Shown: positions 21,894 to 31,275, counted from the stretch's first letter. The stretch: DNA of 31,280 nt from JAKPCT01 sp029553165 (GCA_035359995.1 DAORZT010000032.1:1-31280); one strand, 5' to 3'. The notes: generated by a model from the sequence alone, not told the origin. Program-made: numbers and translations.

Positions 21894-24698
21894 ATGCAGT
21901 TTAAACAAGATACCAATTCTACCGGTTACTTAGCTTTTTTACTCCATGCCCATTTACCTTATGTGCATAATACAAAGAGCGAGATCAGCCTTGAGGAGAA
22001 GTGGTTATTTGAGGCAATTACCGAATCCTATATTCCAATGTTGCTTAGTTGGGAGAAGCTGGCAAAAGAAGGGGTTCCGTTTCAGATTACCTTATCTTTA
22101 TCACCAACATTATTAAGCATGTTGCTTGATCCTGATTTACCGGAGCGTTACGGACGTTATCTTGACGGACTGAAAGAATTAACCGGCCGTGAAGTCGAAC
22201 GTGTTCAAAATATCCCTGAGATGCAGGATGTGGTTGGATTTTACTATGATCGGATTCGGACCATTGATCATGCTTTCCGGAACGAATACCAATACAACTT
22301 GGTCCTCCCGCTTAAGAAATTAGCGATTCAGGGACACCTTGAGTTGATAACGACCTGTGCGACGCACGGCTTTTTGCCGTTAATGATGAGTGATGTTGCC
22401 AGACGAGCACAGATTCGAACCGGGGTTAATCTGTTTAGACAAGTATTTGGTTGGGCGCCGCGAGGTTTATGGCTGCCTGAATGTGCTTATCTTCCGGGAG
22501 TTGAGAAACTTCTGAAAGAAGAAGGGATCAAATACTTTATCATGTCCGGTCATGGTCTGTTAAACTCGGTACCAAAGGCAGCTACCGGTTTATATGCACC
22601 CCTGAAAACCAGTAGTGGTGTAGCGGTATTTGGCCGTGATATTGAAACCTCACAACAGGTTTGGAGTAGAACGGAAGGATACCCTGGTGACTATTATTAC
22701 CGCGAGTTTTATCGTGACGTAGGGTATGATTTGGATTATGATTATATTCAACCTTATCTGACAGCAGGAATCCGGGGCGATACCGGATTGAAATACTATC
22801 GAATTACCGGTAAAACGGATTATAAAGAACCTTACAATCGGGGAATTGCTCTTTCCAAAGCAATGGAACATGCCTATGATTTTGTCCATAACCGTAATCA
22901 TCAAGTAGCCTATTGGAAGAATGAATTAGGTCAAAAACCGTTAATTACTGCGCCATATGATGCCGAGTTATTTGGTCACTGGTGGTTTGAGGGGCCTGAT
23001 TGGTTGGAAAATGTACTTCGAATTGCTTCCAATCAGGAAAACGGAGTTCGAACAATAACGTTCTCCAATTACTTAAAACAACATCCACCCCGGCAGACAG
23101 TTGCCTTTGGACCGTCAACCTGGGGAGATGGCGGATACAATCGTTTTTGGCTTAACAACTTAACCGACTGGGTATATCAGAAGTTGCATACTGCGGAGAA
23201 AGCGATGGCCCAATTGGCGGATTCAACCGACCAGCCTACTGCCCTTGAACGCAGACTGCTGAATCAAGCAGCGCGGGAATTACTGTTAGCTCAAAGCAGT
23301 GACTGGCCATTTATTATTACCAGTCAAACCGTGGTTGATTATGCGAAGCGGCGTATTGAAGAACACCTGATTAATTTCTTTAAGCTCTGTGATCAGTATT
23401 ATGAAGGTTCAATTGACGAAGCCGAACTGCAAAAGCTGGAAGCAGAATCACCAATCTTTGCTGATCTTGATTATCGGATTTATTCCGAGCGTTCTCCTTG
23501 GAAGACAATCTTAAAGAATAATTCCAATAAGCCGGAGATCATTATGCTGAGTTGGGAGTTTCCGCCTCAACATGTTGGAGGACTGGGAATCCATGTCCGT
23601 GATCTTTCGGAAGCATTGGTTAAACAAGGATATAATGTTCATGTTTTAACCGTAGCTCATGACGGTCAACATGGTTTTAAACAGATTAATGGAATTGCCG
23701 TTCATTATTTACCGACTTATCAAAAGTTAGAGTCGGATGTTGATTTTATGTCCTGGATTTTGCAATTAAATTTAGGGATGGCCGATTATGCCCGGGAGAT
23801 GCTAATGCGGCTCCGGGGACGCAAAGTCATTATTCATGCTCATGATTGGTTGGTTTCATTCGCTGCCCGTGAATTGAAAGCGGCATTTAACATACCGTTA
23901 GTTACAACAATTCACGCCACCGAATCAGGCCGTAATAATGGCTTGTATAATACTACCCAACAAGCGATTCATCGGATTGAGTCGGAACTGGCAAGTATCT
24001 CGGATCATGTCATCTGCTGTAGTCAATACATGAAAACCGAGATCAGAAATCTGTTTGATACCGATCCGGAGCTGATTTATGTGATTCCCAACGGGGTACG
24101 GCAGATTAATATTGTCCGAAAGCCGAACCATAACAAGCAACAATTATTTTTCTGCGGCCGGTTAGTTCGGGAGAAAGGGGTCCAGGACCTGATTCAAGCT
24201 TATGCCGGAATTGCCGGCTTATATCCGGACAGTGAATTACTGATTGCCGGTTCGGGACCATATATGCACGAGTTGCAGGATTTGACTCGTCATTTAAATC
24301 TGGAAAGCCGGGTTAAATTCTTAGGTTTTATCTCGGAGCAAGTTCGCAATCAGTATTTAGCTGAAGTAAACATTGCAATCTTTCCAAGCCTTTACGAACC
24401 ATTTGGAATCGTAGCCTTGGAAGCGATGGCGGCCGGAGTTCCGGTTATTGCCTCCAAAACTGGTGGTTTGGGTGAGACAGTTCAAGACGGAGTGAACGGC
24501 TTGACCTTCACACCAGGTGATGTTAACGAGTTACAGCGTTGTCTGCTTAAATTAATTCAAAGTCAACCATTGGCTGATTACTTATCAGTCCGGAGCAAGG
24601 AGATTGTTTTACGGGACTATACTTGGGATGCGGTAGCACGACAGACAGCACAGGTTTATGAAACGGCCTTTACACAAATTATTGCTAAAGTCAGTTAA
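21894..24698 (+). CDS. GH57 1,4-alpha-glucan branching enzyme fused to GT4 glucan synthase-like glycosyltransferase
   Basis: 934-residue two-enzyme fusion. Residues 1 to about 530 are GH57/DUF1957: HAHLPYVH (18-25), GLWLPECAY with nucleophile Glu196, PYDAELFGHWWFEGP with Asp356, and WGDGGYNRFW, the branching-enzyme motifs. From about 549 a GT-B glycosyltransferase begins (MLSWEFPPQHVGGLGIH, like the glycogen synthase GGLGD loop), continues through FFCGRLVREKG and ends with EPFGIVALEAMAAG, the GT4 donor-binding E-x7-E. One chain would elongate (from ADP- or UDP-glucose) and branch glucan. Start ATG 21894 follows GGAGG; an in-frame TTG at 21882 overlaps that site. The phosphorylase gene begins about 15 nt downstream. 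Confidence 0.93.
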   Translation: MQFKQDTNSTGYLAFLLHAHLPYVHNTKSEISLEEKWLFEAITESYIPMLLSWEKLAKEGVPFQITLSLSPTLLSMLLDPDLPERYGRYLDGLKELTGREVERVQNIPEMQDVVGFYYDRIRTIDHAFRNEYQYNLVLPLKKLAIQGHLELITTCATHGFLPLMMSDVARRAQIRTGVNLFRQVFGWAPRGLWLPECAYLPGVEKLLKEEGIKYFIMSGHGLLNSVPKAATGLYAPLKTSSGVAVFGRDIETSQQVWSRTEGYPGDYYYREFYRDVGYDLDYDYIQPYLTAGIRGDTGLKYYRITGKTDYKEPYNRGIALSKAMEHAYDFVHNRNHQVAYWKNELGQKPLITAPYDAELFGHWWFEGPDWLENVLRIASNQENGVRTITFSNYLKQHPPRQTVAFGPSTWGDGGYNRFWLNNLTDWVYQKLHTAEKAMAQLADSTDQPTALERRLLNQAARELLLAQSSDWPFIITSQTVVDYAKRRIEEHLINFFKLCDQYYEGSIDEAELQKLEAESPIFADLDYRIYSERSPWKTILKNNSNKPEIIMLSWEFPPQHVGGLGIHVRDLSEALVKQGYNVHVLTVAHDGQHGFKQINGIAVHYLPTYQKLESDVDFMSWILQLNLGMADYAREMLMRLRGRKVIIHAHDWLVSFAARELKAAFNIPLVTTIHATESGRNNGLYNTTQQAIHRIESELASISDHVICCSQYMKTEIRNLFDTDPELIYVIPNGVRQINIVRKPNHNKQQLFFCGRLVREKGVQDLIQAYAGIAGLYPDSELLIAGSGPYMHELQDLTRHLNLESRVKFLGFISEQVRNQYLAEVNIAIFPSLYEPFGIVALEAMAAGVPVIASKTGGLGETVQDGVNGLTFTPGDVNELQRCLLKLIQSQPLADYLSVRSKEIVLRDYTWDAVARQTAQVYETAFTQIIAKVS

Positions 24699-24713
24699 AC
24701 AGGAGAGATGATG

Positions 24714-27260
24714 ATGCAACAGGTACATAGCTTTTATGTAAGACCGCGATTACCAGAGAAGCTCCAGATTCTTCAAGAACTCGCTTACAACCTGTATTGG
24801 TTTCGAGGAACAGAGACTGAAGAGATATTTGCCCGTCTCGATCCGGCACTGTGGGTCGAAAGCGGTTATAACCCGGTTTTAATGCTGATGAATATTCAGG
24901 AAGAACGACTCGAAGCGGCAGCCAATGATGCTGAATATCTGGATTTGTTAAATACGGTAACCCAAGAATACCATTCATACCAAAATATTAGTATTAAAGA
25001 ACTGACCAAGGATAAGGCGGTGATTGCTTTCTTCTCGGCGGAATTTGGTATCCGGGAAGATTTGCAGATTTATGCCGGTGGATTAGGTATTTTAGCTGGT
25101 GACTACCTTAAATCTGCCAGTGATCTGGGATTACCGGTCGTAGGGGTAGGGTTACTCTACCAGGAAGGTTATTTCCGGCAGATTTTGGATAGTAATGGAA
25201 GACAGCAAGAGTATTATAAACAATATGACTTTAATAATTTACCGTTGGAGCGGGTCTGTGGCCCGGACGGTAACCCATTAAATTTATCCCTTGATTTTCC
25301 GGACCGTAAATTAGTAATTCAGGTTTGGAGAGGTACGGTAGGCCGAATTCAGTTGATCTTATTAGATAGCAATCATCCTAATAATCTGCCTGAGGACCGT
25401 AAAATAACCGATCGGCTTTATGGAGGAGATTTTGAAAAGCGGATCCAGCAGGAATATGTTCTGGGAATTGGTGGCTATCGGGCCCTTAAAGAATTGAATA
25501 TTAATCCGGTTATTTGCCATCTCAATGAAGGACATTCAGGGTTCTTAGGATTAGAACGAATTCGCCATTTGATGAATGAATATAATCTGGATTTTGAACC
25601 GGCGCGTTATTTGGCGGCGAGTGGCAATATCTTTACCACTCATACTCCGGTGAAAGCGGGGATTGACCTGTTTCCGCTTTATTTGATGGATAAATATTTT
25701 ACTGGATATTATCAAAGCTTAAATCTTTCGCGACATGAGTTTCTATCGTTAGGCCGTATTGATCCCAATAATCAACAGGAATTTTTTAATATGGCCGTAA
25801 TGGCGTTGAAGTTGTCATTCTGGTCAAACGGAGTGAGTAAGCTTCATGGTCAAGTAGCGCGAAATATGTGGTGCGGACTATGGCCCAATCTGACAATGGA
25901 TGAATTGCCGATTACTTCAGTCACTAACGGAGTCCATATTAATACTTGGATTGGCCCGGAAATGGCAGCCATATATGACCGTTACTTAGGGACCGAATGG
26001 CGTTATAACCCACAGAATGAAGAGATGTGGCGGAGAGTCGAGGCGATGGCCGATGAAGAACTCTGGGAGGCGCATCAATCCCAAAAACAAACCTTGATTA
26101 ATTTTATCCGGGAGCGTCTCAAAAAACAGCTGTTGCTCAAGAACGCTTCAAAAGCCGAGATCAATTTGGTTGAAAAATGTTTGGATCCTAATGTATTGAC
26201 GATTGGGTTTGCCAGACGTTTTGCGCCGTATAAGCGTCCGACTTTATTACTTCGGGATCGGGAACGCCTGTTAAAGATTCTTAATGACAGTGAACGACCG
26301 TTACAGTTAGTTTTTGCCGGTAAAGCTCATCCCCATGATGAACTGGGAAAAAATCTGATCCAGGAGATTTATACTTTTGTAAAAGCGAACCGGTTAGAAC
26401 ATAAAGTAATCTTTTTAGAGGATTATGATATTCACATTGCCCGCCATCTGATTCAGGGAGTAGATTTGTGGCTTGGTAACCCGCTTCGTCCTTTGGAAGC
26501 AAGCAGTACCAGTGGTATGAAAGCAGTTGCTAACGGAGCTTTGCATATCAGTACTTTGGATGGTTGGTGGGATGAAGCCTGGAAACCGGAGTTGGGCTGG
26601 GCAATTGGTAATGGTGAGAATTCGAATGATTCTAGTTATATTGAAGCTGCCGAGGCAGAATCGCTGTATCTTCTTTTAGAGGAAGAGATTATCCCGTTGT
26701 ACTATCAACATCATTCGGAAAAAATTCCCAAGGAATGGGTTGCCAAGATGAAGGCTTCAATCATGGCTTTTGCGCCTGTTTATAACACGCACCGAATGGT
26801 TTTGGAATATAATGAAAAGCTGTACCGGCCTGCGGCAGAACTTTACAGCCGATTACAGGAGAATGGCCAAGCGAAAGCCAAAGCGATGGCCGCTTGGGAA
26901 CAAAATGTTAAAAACAATTGGGATAAAGTGAAGATTGTAGCAGTTGACAGTGACTGTGAAAAAGATTCACTTAAAGTTGGCGGTCAGTTTTCGGTTAGAG
27001 TAACAATTGAGTTGCCGGATTTTGCTCCTGCAGATATCAAAGTTGAAATCAGTTACGGGCTGGTTGATGGTGCTAACCAACTGGTTGATCCCCAAAGGAT
27101 AATCTTGAATAAGTTTAAGGAAGTCGGGGATAATCAGGTTGTTTATTCAGGTGAGATCAAATGCTGTTATAGCGGAAAGCAAGGTTTTAACGTTAAAGTA
27201 TATCCTTATCATCCGGACTTAGCTACATCATATCAAGTTGGATTACTTCTTCTTGGTTAA
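24714..27260 (+). CDS. glgP: Alpha-glucan (glycogen) phosphorylase
   Basis: PLP-dependent GT35 enzyme releasing glucose 1-phosphate from storage glucan. It belongs to the long-N-terminus subfamily with a DUF3417-like start (RLPEKLQILQELAYNLYWFR). Seen: AFFSAEFGIREDLQIYAGGLGILAGDYLKSASDLG, HLNEGHSGFLGLERIR, FARRFAPYKRPTLL, and the PLP-lysine region SSTSGMKAVANGALHISTLDG with Lys603. Length is about 848, typical. Three consecutive ATG codons (24708, 24711, 24714) follow AGGAG at 24701-24705; 24714 has the best spacing, but 24711 is nearly as good. A C-terminal beta-rich extension of about 110 residues is present. Confidence 0.95.
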   Translation: MQQVHSFYVRPRLPEKLQILQELAYNLYWFRGTETEEIFARLDPALWVESGYNPVLMLMNIQEERLEAAANDAEYLDLLNTVTQEYHSYQNISIKELTKDKAVIAFFSAEFGIREDLQIYAGGLGILAGDYLKSASDLGLPVVGVGLLYQEGYFRQILDSNGRQQEYYKQYDFNNLPLERVCGPDGNPLNLSLDFPDRKLVIQVWRGTVGRIQLILLDSNHPNNLPEDRKITDRLYGGDFEKRIQQEYVLGIGGYRALKELNINPVICHLNEGHSGFLGLERIRHLMNEYNLDFEPARYLAASGNIFTTHTPVKAGIDLFPLYLMDKYFTGYYQSLNLSRHEFLSLGRIDPNNQQEFFNMAVMALKLSFWSNGVSKLHGQVARNMWCGLWPNLTMDELPITSVTNGVHINTWIGPEMAAIYDRYLGTEWRYNPQNEEMWRRVEAMADEELWEAHQSQKQTLINFIRERLKKQLLLKNASKAEINLVEKCLDPNVLTIGFARRFAPYKRPTLLLRDRERLLKILNDSERPLQLVFAGKAHPHDELGKNLIQEIYTFVKANRLEHKVIFLEDYDIHIARHLIQGVDLWLGNPLRPLEASSTSGMKAVANGALHISTLDGWWDEAWKPELGWAIGNGENSNDSSYIEAAEAESLYLLLEEEIIPLYYQHHSEKIPKEWVAKMKASIMAFAPVYNTHRMVLEYNEKLYRPAAELYSRLQENGQAKAKAMAAWEQNVKNNWDKVKIVAVDSDCEKDSLKVGGQFSVRVTIELPDFAPADIKVEISYGLVDGANQLVDPQRIILNKFKEVGDNQVVYSGEIKCCYSGKQGFNVKVYPYHPDLATSYQVGLLLLG

Positions 27261-27295
27261 GAAGAATCATATAAATTAACAGGGGGTGATGTACC

Positions 27296-27679
27296 ATGTT
27301 AGCAAAGGATATAATGACCAAACAAGTCATCTGTATCCAGGAAACAGCAAAAATCTTTGAGTTGACTAAATTGTTGACCGAAAAAATGATCAGCGGGGTT
27401 CCAGTCTGTAACAAACAGGGAAAGGTTGTGGGGATTGTAACCGAAAGGGATCTGATTGGTCTGAAGAAGGGCGAATTAGTGAAGGATATTATGACGCCTG
27501 CAGTGATTGGTGTCCGGCCTGATCAGACCATCGAAGAGGTTGCCGCAACGCTGCACTCCAATAAAGTTAAACGGGTTCCGGTGTTTGAGGCGGGAAATAT
27601 CATTGGTATCATCAGCCGTAGTGACATTATCTTTGCAATCGCTAAACGGATGAGTAATTCTATACAATCAGTAATTTAA
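27296..27679 (+). CDS. Tandem CBS-domain protein
   Basis: 127 residues consisting of two CBS motifs (about 7-55 and 65-120), starting AKDIMTKQVICI and VKDIMTPAVIGV, with GVPVCNKQGKVVGIVTERDLI and RVPVFEAGNIIGIISRSDII. Such pairs form a Bateman module that binds adenosine nucleotides such as AMP or ATP. No catalytic domain is attached. It lies 35 nt after glgP behind a strong AGGGGGTGAT site, so it may be cotranscribed and sense energy state for glucan metabolism (inference from position). Confidence 0.9.
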   Translation: MLAKDIMTKQVICIQETAKIFELTKLLTEKMISGVPVCNKQGKVVGIVTERDLIGLKKGELVKDIMTPAVIGVRPDQTIEEVAATLHSNKVKRVPVFEAGNIIGIISRSDIIFAIAKRMSNSIQSVI

Positions 27680-27709
27680 GATTGGAAGAAAAAGGTATTC
27701 AGGTATTTG

Positions 27710-27735
27710 GTGCAACCTCTTGAAAGGGGTTGCAC
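27710..27735 (+). terminator. Hairpin after the CBS gene, possible terminator
   Basis: GTGCAACCTC (27710-27719) pairs with GGGGTTGCAC (27726-27735), 10 bp with one G-U pair and a TTGAAA loop. The following bases (TATATTATTAG) are AT-rich but not a true T tract, so it may act as a weak terminator or an RNA-stabilising hairpin. Confidence 0.5.
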
Positions 27736-27758
27736 TATATTATTAGCCAAAGATTTTA

Positions 27759-27793
27759 ATAAAAACTGACCTCCCAGAAGAACGATTGGGAGG
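27759..27793 (-). terminator. Intrinsic terminator of the YjfB-like gene
   Basis: CCTCCCA (27770-27776) and TGGGAGG (27787-27793) form a 7-bp stem. On the minus strand it is followed by TCAGTTTTTATT, so it ends the leftward gene at 27812. Confidence 0.75.
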
Positions 27794-27811
27794 CCATTTT
27801 CATTCAACGCT

Positions 27812-28000
27812 TTAGATTTTGAGATCAATATTTTGACCAAGATGGGCCGGTTGAGGCGCCGGTGGCATTGCATCCAGCAGTTTTTGCATCATTACTGTCT
27901 CGGTGTTCATCTCTCTCTTTAGCAATCTTGAGAGTAATTCAATTTGAAGAAGGTCACGGCCTTCGCTTGCACGGGTTAGTCGGGTCGCAACAGCATCCAT
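27812..28000 (-). CDS. YjfB-like putative motility protein
   Basis: 62-residue protein with no signal peptide. The C-terminus ending AHLGQNIDLKI and the helical middle LLSRLLKREMNTETVMMQKLLDAM resemble the YjfB family. In B. subtilis that gene belongs to the motility (sigma-D) regulon, and the family is labelled putative motility protein. Function is unknown. GGGGAG lies 9 nt before ATG 28000. It is flanked by its own terminator and by the cimA terminator, so it appears monocistronic; no sigma-D promoter was recognised in the short upstream gap. Confidence 0.7.
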   Translation of the reverse strand: MDAVATRLTRASEGRDLLQIELLSRLLKREMNTETVMMQKLLDAMPPAPQPAHLGQNIDLKI

Positions 28001-28082
28001 GTGATCGCTCCCCTCTAAATTTATTGTAATTTAGATTATCGGCAGATATTTTTGAATACTTGATAGTTTATTTAAATTTTTC

Positions 28083-28118
28083 AAAAAAAAAGACCGGGCT
28101 GATAGATTTTCGGTCTTT
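28083..28118 (-). terminator. Intrinsic terminator of cimA
   Basis: On the minus strand AAAGACCG and CGGTCTTT (plus-strand 28111-28118 and 28089-28096) form an 8-bp stem, directly followed by a run of eight or more T. Strong terminator 30 nt after the cimA stop. Confidence 0.9.
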
Positions 28119-28149
28119 GTTTATCAATTAGTTATTTAAGATAAGTTGG

Positions 28150-29727
28150 TCAATTATCAGCTTCTTTCTGCAGCAAAATCCCATACTCAATACTGTCAAC
28201 CAGGGCTTCCCAGGAAGCTTCGATGACGTTTTCCGATACTCCGACAGTACCCCATTTTGTTTCACCATTGGTACTTTCAATTAAGACGCGGACTTTAGCG
28301 GCTGTGCCACTGTTCTCATCCAAAACACGGACCTTATAGTCGATTAGATTGATCTCACTGATCTCCGGATAGAAGCGTTGTAACGCTTTCCTGATTGCCA
28401 AGTCGAGTGCATTAACCGGACCGTCGCCTTCGGCAGCGGTGATCTCATGTTCATCGCCGACACTGACTTTGATGGTGGCCTCGGATAGTACCGGTTGGTC
28501 GCCGCGTTTTTCGACAATAATTCGAAAACCTTCTAAATTGAAGACCTTTTCATAGAGTCCAAACGCTTTTTTAATCAGTAGGTCGAAAGAGGCTTCCGCG
28601 GCTTCAAATTGGTAACCCAGATTCTCCAAATCTTTTAGATTGGCAGTTAATTCGCCAACTTTGGGGTCGTCTTTTTCGGCTTCGGGTAAGATCTCCTTTA
28701 CTTTATTCAAAATAGTACTTCTGCCGGCTTGATCTGAGAGCAGGAAACGGCGTTCATTGCCAACCTGTTCAGAACGGATGTGCTCCAATGAATTGGAATT
28801 TTTCAGAATTGCATCATGATGCGTACCGGCCTTATGAGCAAATGCAGATGCGCCGACATAGGGCTGGCGTTCATCGTGCTGTAAGTTGGTTAACTCTGAG
28901 ATTAACCGGGAAGTAGGAGTCAACAGGTGCAGATTGTTTTTAACAGTTGAATCATAACCTAATTTCAGAATCAGAGTTGGAATTATTGAAGAAAGGTTGG
29001 CGTTGCCACAGCGTTCACCATAACCGTTAAAAGTACCCTGAACGTGGTTGGCTCCGGCCTGGACTGACATGATTGATGAGGCTACTGCGACGCCGGTATC
29101 ATTATGGAAATGGACTCCGATATTCGGGAAGTCAAGCTCTTTTTTGACCTGTTCGAGGATCTCGATTACCTCAAACGGCAGAGTGCCACCATTGGTGTCA
29201 CAAAGTACAACTGTAGAGGCTCCACCGCGGATTGCGGCTTTTACAGTTTCAATTGCGTAGTCACGGTTTGCTTTATAGCCGTCAAAGAAATGTTCGGCAT
29301 CATAGATTGCTTCACGGTTATTCTGGTGGAGATATTTGATGGAGTCTTCAATGATCTGCAAATTATCAGCCAAACTGACCTTTAAGACCTCCAAAGCGTG
29401 CAAATCCCAACTCTTACCAAAGATTGTAACGGCTTTGGTACCGGTGGCTAAGAGATCATTAAGTGTTTTATCGTCTTCAGGGCGGTTTTGAAACCGACGG
29501 GTACTACCGAAGGCGACCAATTTGGCGGTTTTGAGGTTTAAAGAAGTAGCGGTCCGATAAAATTCAAGATCTTTCGGGTTTGAACCCGGCCAGCCGCCTT
29601 CAATATAGTTAATGCCTAACTGGTCCAATTGTTTGACAATTCTGATTTTGTCTTCAACAGAAAAGTATACGCCTTCTCCTTGGGCGCCATCGCGTAATGT
29701 TGTATCGTAAAATATTACCTTACCCAT
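28150..29727 (-). CDS. cimA: (R)-citramalate synthase CimA
   Basis: Condenses pyruvate with acetyl-CoA to citramalate, the threonine-independent entry to isoleucine synthesis. The 525-residue protein has the DRE-TIM HMGL-like domain: YDTTLRDGAQGEG, VHFHNDTGVAVAS with the metal-binding HxH, GTFNGYGERCGNANL, and AFAHKAGTHHDAI. A C-terminal LeuA-type allosteric domain follows (SVGDEHEITAAEGDGPVNALDLAIRKAL). The sequence matches the CimA/LeuA2-like subfamily better than 2-isopropylmalate synthase, judged by the YDTTLRDGAQGEG start and IEGGWPGSNPKD. AAGGAGGAG precedes ATG 29727, and a very good promoter lies upstream. Confidence 0.95.
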   Translation of the reverse strand: MGKVIFYDTTLRDGAQGEGVYFSVEDKIRIVKQLDQLGINYIEGGWPGSNPKDLEFYRTATSLNLKTAKLVAFGSTRRFQNRPEDDKTLNDLLATGTKAVTIFGKSWDLHALEVLKVSLADNLQIIEDSIKYLHQNNREAIYDAEHFFDGYKANRDYAIETVKAAIRGGASTVVLCDTNGGTLPFEVIEILEQVKKELDFPNIGVHFHNDTGVAVASSIMSVQAGANHVQGTFNGYGERCGNANLSSIIPTLILKLGYDSTVKNNLHLLTPTSRLISELTNLQHDERQPYVGASAFAHKAGTHHDAILKNSNSLEHIRSEQVGNERRFLLSDQAGRSTILNKVKEILPEAEKDDPKVGELTANLKDLENLGYQFEAAEASFDLLIKKAFGLYEKVFNLEGFRIIVEKRGDQPVLSEATIKVSVGDEHEITAAEGDGPVNALDLAIRKALQRFYPEISEINLIDYKVRVLDENSGTAAKVRVLIESTNGETKWGTVGVSENVIEASWEALVDSIEYGILLQKEADN

Positions 29728-29810
29728 TAATAGCTCCTCCTTGGTTATTGTCTGACATATAAAAAGTTAAAAAAAATTCACCTAATTTGTGCTTTGAAAT
29801 ATTAACTTCT

Positions 29811-29839
29811 ATTTTATCCCCAACTTATTGTCATGTCAA
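29811..29839 (-). promoter_or_regulatory. Sigma-A-type promoter of cimA
   Basis: On the minus strand TTGACA (plus 29834-29839), a 17-bp spacer and TAAAAT (plus 29811-29816). The leader of roughly 75-80 nt contains no T-box specifier/antiterminator pattern that I could recognise. Confidence 0.8.
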
Positions 29840-29915
29840 TGAAAAAACTTGATATTACGATTATTTTTGCACCACTGACAACTAAATTTCATAAAGTGTA
29901 TTCGGAGGTATGAAG

Positions 29916-31193
29916 ATGGCATGGCATTGGTTGAAGACTAACGAGCTTCCCCTTGGCGCAAGAATTATGAAGTATAACTCGCAAGGCAAAGATGTTCAGG
30001 AATTACAGGAGTTACTTGCTAAAACCGATTTTTATTATGGTCCAATCGATGGTTACTATGGGACACTTACTGAAGAGGCTGTCTTTTTAGTACAACGGAC
30101 TTTCAAATTAAGAAAAGATGGTCTGGCCGGTCCGGAAGTCATAAAAACCCTAATCAAAGCTTCCAATCGGGCGGGAAGAATTATTTATACGGTTAAGGAA
30201 AATGAGAATTTGGAGGTTATCTCCCAGAAGTTTGGTGTAGGTAAAGGTGCATGGGATTCGTATCCCGGACAAGGTAATCCCCGCAAACGATTATATTCGG
30301 GAATGAGGTTACTCCTAAGAGAAAAAGCGGTATACATTTGGGATAATAGTCCCCAGGCAAGAGAAGTACCGGTTACCGGAGTACTGGTATCAGGTGGTCA
30401 GATTGATGCCAGTGGTAAAGTTAGTTGGAGTGATGGTTTAAACAAAAATGATCTCTGCGTTGTAAATACCACCACAGAGATTTGGGAGCAACTGTTCAAT
30501 TCGCGGAAATTAAGTAAAGAGCTGATTAAGGGTTTAACTGCTAACAGAACGATCAGATGGGGAATCGATCTGTCTAATGCCGCGCGTTCGGCCTTACCGT
30601 ACTGGATTGATTTCTTGAAAGCACTGAAACGGACGATGTTCAATCAACCAATTAATTTCATCATTATACCACTGAATGGTCATGATCAAAGTTATCTGCG
30701 ACTGGTCTGGGCGAATTTACCCTGGTTTGCAAAGTATTGCAAACTGGTTTTGGTTGCGGACATTGTTTCAAGAGAACATGATAATCTTGAGAGTTTCAGT
30801 CGGGAGTTAATTACTTTTAATAAAATTCTGGTCCAAATTGCTAAAGAATATCCTAATATTTTACCGGTTGTGTCTACGCAGGGTTGGGATTGGAATCTTG
30901 AACAAAAGACGTTCCGAATGGTATCCAACCGTGAAGCCAAGCTAATCAGAGCAATCAATTATCAAATGGCAAGTTATTCACCGGAGTCGCTGTTGACTAC
31001 TGTTAATTATACAACTCACGGTGAAGAGCATCAGTTGGTTTATCGGGATGAGCGGGGATGGAGTGACTTTTTGAATCTGATTAAGCGGAGTGATTGTTTG
31101 GGTCTGGTGATCAAACAAGCCGGTGATTTAGGATCTGCTTTAGGAGAATATATTGCTGATTCATTTACAATAATGCCTGACAGTAAAATCTAA
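29916..31193 (+). CDS. PG-binding/LysM protein with degenerate GH18-like domain
   Basis: 425 residues in three parts: a PG_binding_1 domain (about 16-75, YNSQGKDVQELQELLAKT...DGYYGTLTEEAVFLVQ), a diverged LysM (about 88-135, IYTVKENENLEVISQKFGV), and a roughly 270-residue C-terminal domain beginning VPVTGVLVSGGQIDASGKVSWS. That domain has the layout of a GH18 TIM barrel. The catalytic DxxDxDxE motif of GH18 is not found; the corresponding strand reads INFIIIPLNGHDQ, so it is probably inactive or a different barrel. No signal peptide, as in spore-cortex proteins such as SleL/YaaH. GGAGG at 29904-29908 is 7 nt from ATG 29916 and 1 nt from ATG 29910. Confidence 0.75.
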   Translation: MAWHWLKTNELPLGARIMKYNSQGKDVQELQELLAKTDFYYGPIDGYYGTLTEEAVFLVQRTFKLRKDGLAGPEVIKTLIKASNRAGRIIYTVKENENLEVISQKFGVGKGAWDSYPGQGNPRKRLYSGMRLLLREKAVYIWDNSPQAREVPVTGVLVSGGQIDASGKVSWSDGLNKNDLCVVNTTTEIWEQLFNSRKLSKELIKGLTANRTIRWGIDLSNAARSALPYWIDFLKALKRTMFNQPINFIIIPLNGHDQSYLRLVWANLPWFAKYCKLVLVADIVSREHDNLESFSRELITFNKILVQIAKEYPNILPVVSTQGWDWNLEQKTFRMVSNREAKLIRAINYQMASYSPESLLTTVNYTTHGEEHQLVYRDERGWSDFLNLIKRSDCLGLVIKQAGDLGSALGEYIADSFTIMPDSKI

Positions 31194-31208
31194 AAAAGAT
31201 TTTTCTTT
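31185..31208 (+). terminator. Possible weak terminator of the last gene
   Basis: AAAATCT (31185-31191) and AGATTTT (31197-31203), loop AAAAA, followed by TTCTTT. The stem is AT-only except for one G-C pair and overlaps the stop codon. Confidence 0.4.
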
Positions 31209-31266
31209 ATGATAAATTATAAAATATTAAATCAACTTTCGCAGGAAACAACTGATAGCTTTGCCT

Positions 31267-31275
31267 TGATATAAT
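31267..31275 (+). promoter_or_regulatory. Extended -10 element at the right edge
   Basis: TGATATAAT is a perfect extended -10 (TG-n-TATAAT) after about 60 AT-rich non-coding bases. No good -35 is seen 17 bp upstream. It may drive a gene beyond the window. Confidence 0.4.

Noticed and set aside
29728..29810. T-box or other amino-acid-responsive leader of cimA
   Set aside because: No T-box sequence, specifier loop or terminator/antiterminator pair was recognised in the short leader.
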